Shown here piece by piece: positions 7,445-15,989 of a DNA stretch of 64,000 nucleotides. The notes below the pieces were generated by a model. The model worked only from the letters and a program-made list of their open reading frames with translations. It did no database searches and was not told the DNA's origin. The DNA is from Holophagae bacterium. Its GTDB lineage: Bacteria > Acidobacteriota > Holophagae > Acanthopleuribacterales > Acanthopleuribacteraceae. The stretch is from NCBI GenBank assembly GCA_030429565.1, contig JAUIFE010000020.1, positions 62,001-126,000 of the forward strand, written 5' to 3'. The position numbers and the translations under genes are program-made. Every line of letters starts with the position of its first letter. Position 1 is the stretch's first letter.

Positions 7445-10400
7445 TTGGATCAGGAACAAAATATTGACGAGTGGTTGCTCGACGACGGCATTGGTACCAA
7501 CCTGTTTGGCGCCGACACCCTGGTTCAGCTCAACAGCAAGGGAAAGAAGGGCCGCGAACTCGAAGAATACATCGAGGATATCAAGGAAAGCGCACGCGTC
7601 GCCATCGACCAATCGATTGCGATTTTGACGCCTTGGTTCTTTTCCAACATGCCGCAGTTTTATTACCAGACGACGCCGCGCGCCGAAAAAGTGCGCGATT
7701 TGCACGCCGTCATCACCGGCCACATTTTTGAAAGTAAGCAAAAGCTACAGTTGTGGAATCGCCACCGCACCAAAACCACCTTCCTCGCACCCGGCAACGA
7801 CGAGCAGGTGTTTTTCGATATCGCCGAATCGGTACGCCACCACAAGGTAACCAACGGCGCGATGTATACGTCCAATGACCGCCTGTTGCTGATTTCCACG
7901 TTTTTCACCAACGATTTTTCACCGGTCGACCGGGATAACGAAAAAAACAAAGCCAAGGTGATTCGCGCCAAGGACCTGCTCAAAGGCGAAGACATGCCGG
8001 CCGTCGAGGATTTCATTGATAACCTCGATGACCAAATGGTGGTTCACACCACACCCGAACGCATGGCGCGTTTGTACCGTCTGTTCCACCTTGCCAAGGA
8101 CCGCGAGGACGCGGTGACGCACTTGGTGCCGGACTACTTCAACGAATATGCGCGCCTCGATATCGCCTACAAAAAAATGCCGATCGCCAAAACACTGGCC
8201 AGCCTGTTGTACCTGTTTGACCGCTACGAGTTTCAGGTCAACCGCTGCATGTTCGCCGAGGTAAACCAACACACCGGTTCACCGGTCACGGTGTTTACCT
8301 TTATTTTCCGTCACGTCGACGGCCAGCGCGTTTCCAGCAAAATGGTGCCGTTCCTGAAGTTGAACAAAGCGTGTAAATCACTGCGTTGGGTGGATACGGA
8401 TCACTTCGATTCCATGTGGCGCCGTCACGGTGGTCCCGATATCGGCGATTTCTCACTCAACGAAATCAACCTCATTCGTTCGATTTCGGTGTGGTCGCAG
8501 ATCTTTCTGAGCAAACTCAATCCCTACTACTATTCGGAAGAACGGGTACGCAAGACCTTCACGCGCAACCCCGTGATTCTGCGCAAGTTGGTCGACCTGT
8601 TTAAGGCGCGCTTCGATCCGCGTCAAGCCGACTCAGACAAAGACCTGGCCACCCAACTGGTGGGCGAGATTTTGGAGTGTATCGGCGACATCAGTGTCCG
8701 CATTGAAAAAGACATCTTCACCGAGTCGCTGAACTTCATCAAACACATCCTCAAAACCAACTACTTCTTCCCGCGCAAAACCGGTTTGTCGTTCCGCATG
8801 GATCCCAACTGCATTAACCCCGAGTTTTACCCCAACAAGCCGTTTGGTTTCTTCTTCATGTTGGGTCGCGGCTACCGCGGCTTCCAAGTGCGTTTCCGCG
8901 ATACGGCCCGTGGCGGTATGCGCATCTTGATGCCGCGCGACGCCAGTCAGTACGAAGCCTCGTTTGCCGGCTTGTTCGACGAAGTGATTGGGCTGTCTTA
9001 CGCGCAACAGTTGAAGAACAAGGACATTCCCGAAGGCGGCGCCAAAGCGATTCTGCTGCTGTCGCCCCACGCGGACAAAGAAACGGCGGCGCTCGGCGCG
9101 GTTGACTCGATCCTCAACTTGATCACAACCGATCCCGAAACCGGCAAACTCGACAGCTCGATCATCGACTACTTCGGCCAAGAAGAAAACATCTACCTGG
9201 GACCAGACGAGAACTGCACCAACGACTTGATTGAAGCATTCGTGCGCCAAGCCAACCGTCGCGGGTACAAGTATCCCAACGCCTTTATGTCGTCGAAACC
9301 CGGCGCCGGCATCAACCACAAGGAATACGGCGTCACCAGTGAAGGCGTTAACGTCTTCCTCGACAACTTGTTGCTGGAACTGGGCATCGACCCGCGCAAA
9401 CAGTCGTTCACGGTAAAAATGACCGGTGGTCCCGACGGCGACGTCGCCGGCAACGAGCTCAAAATCCTCAACCGCGAGTACGGCGACAACGCCAAGGTTG
9501 TGGCCGTCGCCGATGGTTTCGGTGCCGCCTACGATCCAGAGGGCCTGAACTGGCCCGAATTGCTGCGCTTGGTGCGTGAAAGTAAATCGATCATGGAATT
9601 TAACGCCGAGCATCTCAGCAGTCACGAAAAGGCTTTTGTGATTCCGGCCGATACGATTGAAAACACGCGCACCCGCAACAACCTTTACGCGCTGGCGGAA
9701 GCCGATGTCTTCATCCCGGCGGGTGGTCGTCCCTACACGGTCAACAGCGACACCTGGCAGCTCTTCAAAAAAGCAGGCGGCGGCCTAACCGCCAAAGCCG
9801 TCGTTGAAGGTGCCAACATCTTCTTCACCGAATCGGCCCGTGACCGCCTCCAAGAAGAGGGCATGCTGATGTTTAAAGACAGTTCCGCCAACAAATGCGG
9901 CGTGATCTGTTCGTCCTTCGAAATCCTCGCCTCCTTGATTCTCTCGACCGAGGAGTTCATGGACATCAAGGACGTCTACGTCAAACAGGTGCTCGATAAG
10001 TTACGCCAAAAAGCCGACAACGAAGCCAAAGTCCTTCTGGCCGAATGGCGCGAAACCGGTAAAAGCAAAAACCTGGTCAGCCTTTCGCTAATCCTTTCCA
10101 ACGTCATCAACCGCGTCACCGACTTGGTCGCGGCCGACTTGGCCAAACTCTCCGACGAAGAACTGCGCTCCCCGCTCAACCAACACATCGTTTACAGCTA
10201 CATCCCCGACGTGTTGGTCGAACGCTTTAAGGATCGCATCTTCCGCGACATTCCCCGCAGCTACCTGGACGCGATCATTTCAGCGGACACGGCGGCGCGC
10301 ATTGTCTACGCGGAAGGCATTTCCTGGCTGCAGAAACTGACCGACGAGGACCTGGTCAAAACGGTTCGCCTCTACATGGTCAAAGAGCAGCAGGTCGAAG

Positions 10401-10513
10401 AGATGCTGACCCACTTGGGTCAAACCGACGGCCCGTTCGCCAAAGAAATGGCGATGATTCTGCGCAAGTCGGGCGCCCGCGCGCTGACACAAATGGAACG
10501 TGCACTCACCTAA
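7445..10513 (+). CDS. Large NAD-specific glutamate dehydrogenase
   Basis: A 1022-residue NAD-type glutamate dehydrogenase of the large class (well above the about 450 residues of hexameric enzymes). It oxidatively deaminates glutamate to 2-oxoglutarate and ammonia, normally for catabolism. The first about 470 residues are a long regulatory/accessory region without recognised motifs. The catalytic core begins near GRGYRGFQVRFRDTARGGMR; QLKNKDIPEGGAKAILLL carries the conserved substrate and catalytic lysines, SSKPGAGINHKEYGVTSEGV matches the family, and KMTGGPDGDVAGNELKIL is the dinucleotide-binding region, followed by PAGGRPYTVN and VVEGANIFFTESAR. Start codon is TTG 7445, 5 bases after AAGGGGG. 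It is monocistronic, closed by a strong terminator. Large GDHs are usually allosterically controlled; nothing in this sequence says by what. Confidence 0.93.
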   Translation: MDQEQNIDEWLLDDGIGTNLFGADTLVQLNSKGKKGRELEEYIEDIKESARVAIDQSIAILTPWFFSNMPQFYYQTTPRAEKVRDLHAVITGHIFESKQKLQLWNRHRTKTTFLAPGNDEQVFFDIAESVRHHKVTNGAMYTSNDRLLLISTFFTNDFSPVDRDNEKNKAKVIRAKDLLKGEDMPAVEDFIDNLDDQMVVHTTPERMARLYRLFHLAKDREDAVTHLVPDYFNEYARLDIAYKKMPIAKTLASLLYLFDRYEFQVNRCMFAEVNQHTGSPVTVFTFIFRHVDGQRVSSKMVPFLKLNKACKSLRWVDTDHFDSMWRRHGGPDIGDFSLNEINLIRSISVWSQIFLSKLNPYYYSEERVRKTFTRNPVILRKLVDLFKARFDPRQADSDKDLATQLVGEILECIGDISVRIEKDIFTESLNFIKHILKTNYFFPRKTGLSFRMDPNCINPEFYPNKPFGFFFMLGRGYRGFQVRFRDTARGGMRILMPRDASQYEASFAGLFDEVIGLSYAQQLKNKDIPEGGAKAILLLSPHADKETAALGAVDSILNLITTDPETGKLDSSIIDYFGQEENIYLGPDENCTNDLIEAFVRQANRRGYKYPNAFMSSKPGAGINHKEYGVTSEGVNVFLDNLLLELGIDPRKQSFTVKMTGGPDGDVAGNELKILNREYGDNAKVVAVADGFGAAYDPEGLNWPELLRLVRESKSIMEFNAEHLSSHEKAFVIPADTIENTRTRNNLYALAEADVFIPAGGRPYTVNSDTWQLFKKAGGGLTAKAVVEGANIFFTESARDRLQEEGMLMFKDSSANKCGVICSSFEILASLILSTEEFMDIKDVYVKQVLDKLRQKADNEAKVLLAEWRETGKSKNLVSLSLILSNVINRVTDLVAADLAKLSDEELRSPLNQHIVYSYIPDVLVERFKDRIFRDIPRSYLDAIISADTAARIVYAEGISWLQKLTDEDLVKTVRLYMVKEQQVEEMLTHLGQTDGPFAKEMAMILRKSGARALTQMERALT

Positions 10514-10540
10514 ACCGCACATTTCAATCCAAGTTAAAAA

Positions 10541-10570
10541 GGGAAAGGTTTCGGCCTTTCCCTTTTTTTT
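10541..10570 (+). terminator. Intrinsic terminator after glutamate dehydrogenase
   Basis: GGGAAAGG at 10541-10548, loop TTTCGG, CCTTTCCC at 10555-10562 and eight T residues. A-rich sequence on the 5' side extends the stem, so it may also work for minus-strand transcripts from the helicase gene. Confidence 0.95.
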
Positions 10571-10695
10571 GGCGCCGGCGCTCCCCGGCACAGAAGGGCG
10601 CGTCTTCGGCCGGCGACGCGGTGCCGCGAAGGCCCGACACCCTGCACCAAGCAACCAGGCACATGCCGGATTTGGCCCCACGGCGGTTTTCTTTT

Positions 10696-13425
10696 TTAAG
10701 GCGCCGGGGTGGTAATGTCGAGATAGTCGCACAGGGTTCTGATACAGGCTTCGCGGTGAAATAGCCAATCGCAATACGCTAAAGGAAAAAGGGTTAGACC
10801 GGCACGAGCGAGAATTTGATAGCGCTCAATCGGGAAGAAGTCGGCAAAGGCGCCGGGGTAACCCACCAAATCCAGGGCCAGCATGCGGGTGCCCCTGGTG
10901 AGCACCATATCCAGTAGAAAGCCGGCGCTCGTCACCCCGATTTGCGCACCAATACCCAATGGTTCGACGGCGGCGGCAACGTCCGCACAGAACCGGTCAC
11001 CGCTCGCCGTGGCTGCCGCCTGCCGCAGCGGCGCCTCTCGTTGCGTTTGCTCGAGGTAACGACGTAAGACGGCGTCGGCCGGCAGCGATTCAGCGGGAAA
11101 ACTGCAAAACAGGGTTTGGAAGCGGCGCGCACGGGTAACGGTCACATTAAACACGCCGCCGCGCTCCAAGTAACGCAAGCCGGCGGGGTGATCCTCGCGA
11201 CACACAGCCATCGAAACAATCATCCAATCGCGTTCTTGGCCCTGAAAGCTGTAGGGCGTGCCGATCATGACACCGTGACGCTGCAACACATCGATCGGGA
11301 ATTGTTTGTGGAGGGCTTCACTTAAAGCGTCGACTTGTTTGCGGAACGGACTGATCACGCCCACCGACATCGGCGTCACGTCGGGACGCGCAACAATGTC
11401 GGTTAGCAAGGCAAGCACTTGGTCGATTTCACTTTGGTTGGCACCTGTCTGGTCGCGCACCTGCTGATCACAGCCGATCACGGTCAGGCGCGGTTGCTCA
11501 TGAATGCCAGGTTTGTCGGTCATAACGCGCAGTTGGTTGTTGTAGTAGGTGCGGTTGGAAAAGGCGATCAAATCGGGATGACCGCGATAGTGTTCATTGA
11601 GGAATAAGGGGTCGCTGTGTCCCTCAGCGAGGTCCATGGCACTTTTGGTGCGGAAATCGAAACGGGCAAAGGCCGCCGCATCGAGGCCCCAACGCTTGGC
11701 AAAGGCCGCTTGGCGGTCACGCGCAAGGAAAGAAAGGTGGCGCAATTGGTAGGGGTCACCGACAATGCACAAACGCTTAGCGCGTTGCGCCACCGGCAAC
11801 AGCGACGCCATGTCACACAGGGTCGCCTCATCGACAATGGCCACATCAAAAAGCTCGGCTTGGAGTGGCAGAACTTCGTGAAGGTCGCCGATGCGACCGA
11901 TCCAAATCGGCAACACCGAAAACAAAACCCCCCAGTCGAGATCGGCACTGCGTGACACGAATAAACCGCTTTGTTTGGCACGAACAGCCGACAAAAACTG
12001 CTTCAGCACGGCGCGATGCTCTTGGTAGGCCGCCGCCAAACCCAGCTCGTGGCGTGCACGCAAAAGGTCGCGCGCCAAATCAGTGCGACGCGCATAACCT
12101 GTTTCAAGCCGCTGGAACAGGCGCCACATCGGCGGGCGTCGTTTCAGCAGGAACCGCCGCCAGCGTTGCTTGACCTTCTGCACAACAGCGGGCGTTTCAT
12201 CGGATAGCAGTGCGCCCCAAGTCAATTGCCGGGAACAGGCATCCATGAGGTCGGTTTCGATTTGTGCAAGATCGCGTTCGTTGCCGCGGTGGTGCTCTTC
12301 TAAGGTGTCCAGACAGTGATCCGATGCCTTAACCATACCGCGCACAATGAATTCCAGTTTGCTTTTAAGCTGGGCACGGTAACCGGCTTTGCCGAAACGC
12401 ACAAATCCGTCATTCATCCCACTGATAACCGCCAACTTTTCAGCGATCACATCGACACCGTCATCCATGCGCGTGGTGATTAATACCGACTGTCCGCGCG
12501 CAGCCAAGTCCAGAGCACAAGCGGCGATGGTAAAGGATTTGCCGGTACCCGGCGGACCAATAACGGTGGTTAAGGGCTCGCGCTCGCAGGCTTGCAGAAT
12601 GGCGGTTTGCCCATCACTAAGCGAAAACGGCAGCACGCGCGACCGCTGGTTGTCAGGAGGCGAGGCCGGGGCCGGTGTCGACACGCCCATACCGAGTAAA
12701 CGCGACAGGGCCGCTGCCGGCTCGGCCTCACCACAAAGCGCGTCCAGCTCGGTCAGAACGCCGCGCGCAGCGGTTGGTTTGGGAACCATCATGGTCAAGG
12801 CAGCGGGCAATAAGTGAGGCGGCCCGCCGGCCTTAACCTTTTGGCGCACGCGCCGCAGTTGTTTCTCGTCAACCAGTCGCGGGTAAAAAGTGCAGGCTTC
12901 GTGATTCAACCCGTCAATATGCCGCGCTAACAGCGAACCAGCTTCGTCCACACAGTGGCCGGCAAGCGGCACTTGGAACAAGCCGTGTAAGGCCGCAACC
13001 AGTTCTTCGGATTGATCGCATAGTTTTCCAAGCAAACCGTCGTTGACATGAAGTTCGCCAGGGTCCACACGCAGAAAACGCGTATCGTCACGCTCAAAAA
13101 TCTCGGCGGGACACCACAGTAAAGGCGCGCACACCACCGCTTTTGCACTGTCTTCGTCCTCATCGGTACTCGCCGCCGCCAAAAATAAAAAGCTGTACAG
13201 CAACTGCTTTTCTTTGCGGTAAAGGAACGCTTTCGCGGCAACGGTTTCCGCCCATTCCTGCGGTACCGGCGCCAGCGGTGCATCCAACGAAAACATCATT
13301 TCTTCGCCCTGATGCCACAAACGATGTTCGTATTTGCGCTGAAATACATTGCGCAGCAAGCTCTGCCCGTACTCGTCGCGATAGCAATCCCGCAAATAGC
13401 GGAACACAGACTTAGCAGTCGTCAT
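10696..13425 (-). CDS. Superfamily 1 helicase with nuclease-like C-terminal domain
   Basis: A 909-residue SF1 DNA/RNA helicase-type ATPase. Motifs in order: LSDGQTAIL (Q-like, 269-277), Walker A GPPGTGKS at 290-297, Walker B IVDEAT at 530-535, motif III GDPYQLR at 556-562, YRGHPDLIAFSNRTYY, then SFQGQERDWMIVSMA and NVTVTRARR as motifs V and VI. This arrangement is the AAA_11/AAA_12 (Upf1/Dna2-like) branch. The first about 260 residues match nothing I know. The last about 95 residues (from DRFCADVAAAVEPLGIGAQI) follow the pattern of Vsr/MTES_1575-type restriction-endonuclease folds: an early acidic helix, LLDMVL, LALDLVGYPG and a final AYCDWL. The canonical ECDG block is altered to LDLVG, so nuclease activity is uncertain. 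Similar helicase-nuclease proteins occur in phage defence and repair. It starts 87 bases downstream of the ketosynthase gene, in the same direction; cotranscription is possible. Confidence 0.85.
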   Translation of the reverse strand: MTTAKSVFRYLRDCYRDEYGQSLLRNVFQRKYEHRLWHQGEEMMFSLDAPLAPVPQEWAETVAAKAFLYRKEKQLLYSFLFLAAASTDEDEDSAKAVVCAPLLWCPAEIFERDDTRFLRVDPGELHVNDGLLGKLCDQSEELVAALHGLFQVPLAGHCVDEAGSLLARHIDGLNHEACTFYPRLVDEKQLRRVRQKVKAGGPPHLLPAALTMMVPKPTAARGVLTELDALCGEAEPAAALSRLLGMGVSTPAPASPPDNQRSRVLPFSLSDGQTAILQACEREPLTTVIGPPGTGKSFTIAACALDLAARGQSVLITTRMDDGVDVIAEKLAVISGMNDGFVRFGKAGYRAQLKSKLEFIVRGMVKASDHCLDTLEEHHRGNERDLAQIETDLMDACSRQLTWGALLSDETPAVVQKVKQRWRRFLLKRRPPMWRLFQRLETGYARRTDLARDLLRARHELGLAAAYQEHRAVLKQFLSAVRAKQSGLFVSRSADLDWGVLFSVLPIWIGRIGDLHEVLPLQAELFDVAIVDEATLCDMASLLPVAQRAKRLCIVGDPYQLRHLSFLARDRQAAFAKRWGLDAAAFARFDFRTKSAMDLAEGHSDPLFLNEHYRGHPDLIAFSNRTYYNNQLRVMTDKPGIHEQPRLTVIGCDQQVRDQTGANQSEIDQVLALLTDIVARPDVTPMSVGVISPFRKQVDALSEALHKQFPIDVLQRHGVMIGTPYSFQGQERDWMIVSMAVCREDHPAGLRYLERGGVFNVTVTRARRFQTLFCSFPAESLPADAVLRRYLEQTQREAPLRQAAATASGDRFCADVAAAVEPLGIGAQIGVTSAGFLLDMVLTRGTRMLALDLVGYPGAFADFFPIERYQILARAGLTLFPLAYCDWLFHREACIRTLCDYLDITTPAP

Positions 13426-13512
13426 GATGGGCGTTTCCTTGGTGGCGGCGTACCCCGATAATACGGGACAAAGCCACCGCCGACCAAGTCAATCAAGCGA
13501 CATGACATTTCT

Positions 13513-15921
13513 TTATTGCGGTGAAGTCTGCCGATCCACCCAACAACGCTGCCGCTCAAACGGATAGGAGGGCAAAGCAACGCGGCGTGGATGATCCTCA
13601 CCGTAGAATTGTCCCCACTGTACGTCGACACCGGCGAGCCACAGCTCGGCCACCTGCGACAGAATGAAGTGGTCGGAGAAAGGCGCATGCTCCACCCGCA
13701 AGCCGTTCTGTTCAATCGCGGGTTCTTCAGCACGCGGTTGCGGTTTGCCGGCCACATCAAAAATGTACATATAGCCGGCTTCGGTGATTTCGCCGAAGGC
13801 CTCTTCTTTGTTCCAATTATCCGCGCGGAAACGTTCGATGTAATCGCCGATGGGAATGCCTTTGAAACCACTGTCGCCACCGATCAAGCCGGAGTACCAG
13901 GTCAATTCGGGTACCTTGAAACGCAGCGGCAGATCGTCGGGCAAGGCCCCGCCCGGCTCACGCACACATTGTTTTAGTACCGCCATGATTTGCCGTAAAC
14001 CGGCGGCACCGGCAATGGCGGCGGCGGCCAAATCACCCAAACCCTCACCGGCCACGGCACGCGGCGTCACACCACGGAAACGCCACCAATCGGTGACCAC
14101 ATAACAACCGAGCACATGGGCGACGGCTTTGTCCTCGGCGCTTAAGCCGGCAAACCCCGTTTGGACGACACGGCGCAAGAAAGCGGCACCGTCAGCTTGT
14201 CCGCCGAGACCGGCACGTTCCCAAAGGTTTTCGAACATGGACGCACAAATCGGTTGGTCGTAAATAAAGTGAAACTCGGCCAACAGCCGCGTCTCGTCCA
14301 TGGGGCCGAAGAAAAAGACGGGGTCAACCGTTTCGGAAACCTCGTGTTCACCGCGAAACGCCGCCGGCGCCGTATCCGAACGCAGTGCTTCGACAAGCTG
14401 TTCGAGAGATTCCACGACCCAACCCATGCGATGCGCAAAGGGTTTGCGGCCGATTTGCAAGGTGAAGGCCACATCGGCGGGATGCAAACCCTGTTTCTCG
14501 CCGGCCAAAGTCGCCGCCAAGTTCTCGCGAATTTTGGCGAGCGCAGGCGCCGAACGCGCCGAAAGCGGGAAAAAGTACGCCGGCCGACGACCGCCCTGAC
14601 CTTCTTGCGGCGGCCGCTGTTCCACCACCATAAACACATTGGTCCCGCCCGCACCACGAATGTTGACGCCGGCACGACGCGGCCCGCTGCACTCCGGCCA
14701 GTCACGTCCTTCCTGCACCGGCACGAACGGCGTACCGGCGAAATCGATCTTGGGATCGGGCGTCTCCAAATTGGCGATTTTGGGAATGTAGCCGTGTTTG
14801 ACCGACAAGGCGGCCTTGATTAAACCGGCAATGCCGGAAGCGGCGGAAAGGTGACCGATATTGCCCTTGGGCGAACCCAACAAACAAAATTCATTCTCGA
14901 GCGCGCCGTCGGCACGGAATGCATGACTGAGCGCACGCACCTCAATGTGATCATCGGTTGGCCAAGCCAAACCCATGCCCTCGAGGTACTGCAGCGAGGA
15001 GGCGTGGCTGCCACTCACGGCCAAACCTTCAATGGCGGCGGCGGCAATGCCGGACACGGAGGAAAAGCTGAACTGAGCTTTGTCGCCACCATCGTTGGTC
15101 ACGGCCGAACCGCGGATCACCGCTAAAATGTTGTCGCCGTGGGCCAAGGCGTCTTCAAGCCGTTTCAACAACACGACACCGCCGCCCGCACCACGAATGA
15201 AGCCGGATGCATCTTTGTCGAAAGGCTGCATGCGGCCGGACTTGGCGTGGAAGTCTTTTTCCTCGGCCAGGTAACCACCCAGCTTGTGAACCAAGATCGA
15301 CACCCCGCCCGCCAGCGCCATATCGCACTCTTCTTCCAACAAGGCGTTACAGGCATTGTGAACCGCAACCAGCGCCGAGCTGCAACCGCATTTGATCGTG
15401 TAGCTGGGTCCGGTCAGGTTGAGGTGGTAAGACACGCGGCTGGCGACGAAATCGTTGCTATTGGCCGATTCCATATCGTCAATGGTAATTTGGCCCATCA
15501 GGCGCGGCATTTCCGGGATGAGATTAAAAATGAGGTACGAGCTTTGATCGGCGGCGGCAAACACGCCGACCACATCTTCGCCCGCGACGGGATTGTAGCC
15601 GGCGGTTTCGAATGCTTCCCAACTACATTCCAGGAACACGCGCTGTTGCGGATCCATCACGTCGGCAAATTCTTTGCCGATCCCAAAAAACTCGGGGTCA
15701 AATTGGTCAATACCGTCCATGGCACACTTGACCCGTTTAAAGGCGGGCATGTGCAAAAAGCGCGGATCGGCACCCATCGCCAAGGATTGTTCTTCGGTGA
15801 GCGGCACAAAGGCATCGCGCCCTTCGCACAACATCTGCCAGAACGCATCAACCGACGCGGCGCCTGGGAAACGACCACTCATCCCAATGATCGCCACCTC
15901 GGTCCCATTCATCTCCCACAT
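13513..15921 (-). CDS. Ketosynthase/acyltransferase-like polyketide synthase protein with degenerate active sites
   Basis: An 802-residue PKS-type protein with a beta-ketosynthase (about 1-430) and a reduced acyltransferase-like region (about 530-790). The KS starts VAIIGMSGRFPGA, and keeps the nucleophile Cys180 in CGCSSALVAVH, Lys352 in GSPKGNIGH and His357. The first catalytic histidine of the HGTGT motif is lost: the aligned segment reads LEGMGLAWPTDD, so His is Met316. In the AT-like part the GQG motif is absent (FFFGPMDE) and the GHSxG serine motif reads GEGLGD, with Gly627 in the serine position. The post-AT linker ends VALPSYPFERQRCWVD as in normal modules. Family knowledge says KS domains without this His do not decarboxylate extender units. 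ATG 15921 follows AGGAGG. It lies 68 bases downstream of the FAAL-ACP gene and is very likely its operon partner. No ketoreductase, thioesterase or further module is present. Confidence 0.9.
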   Translation of the reverse strand: MWEMNGTEVAIIGMSGRFPGAASVDAFWQMLCEGRDAFVPLTEEQSLAMGADPRFLHMPAFKRVKCAMDGIDQFDPEFFGIGKEFADVMDPQQRVFLECSWEAFETAGYNPVAGEDVVGVFAAADQSSYLIFNLIPEMPRLMGQITIDDMESANSNDFVASRVSYHLNLTGPSYTIKCGCSSALVAVHNACNALLEEECDMALAGGVSILVHKLGGYLAEEKDFHAKSGRMQPFDKDASGFIRGAGGGVVLLKRLEDALAHGDNILAVIRGSAVTNDGGDKAQFSFSSVSGIAAAAIEGLAVSGSHASSLQYLEGMGLAWPTDDHIEVRALSHAFRADGALENEFCLLGSPKGNIGHLSAASGIAGLIKAALSVKHGYIPKIANLETPDPKIDFAGTPFVPVQEGRDWPECSGPRRAGVNIRGAGGTNVFMVVEQRPPQEGQGGRRPAYFFPLSARSAPALAKIRENLAATLAGEKQGLHPADVAFTLQIGRKPFAHRMGWVVESLEQLVEALRSDTAPAAFRGEHEVSETVDPVFFFGPMDETRLLAEFHFIYDQPICASMFENLWERAGLGGQADGAAFLRRVVQTGFAGLSAEDKAVAHVLGCYVVTDWWRFRGVTPRAVAGEGLGDLAAAAIAGAAGLRQIMAVLKQCVREPGGALPDDLPLRFKVPELTWYSGLIGGDSGFKGIPIGDYIERFRADNWNKEEAFGEITEAGYMYIFDVAGKPQPRAEEPAIEQNGLRVEHAPFSDHFILSQVAELWLAGVDVQWGQFYGEDHPRRVALPSYPFERQRCWVDRQTSPQ

Positions 15922-15989
15922 GGAGGCCTCCTGAAAAAGCCGTCTATTAAGTTAGTTATACATCAAGAGCATCACCGTCGAGGCCACGC

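Noticed and set aside
8633..9625. A 330-codon open frame antisense to the glutamate dehydrogenase gene
   Set aside because: It lies wholly inside a conserved enzyme gene, mirrors its codon pattern and has no protein-like motif.
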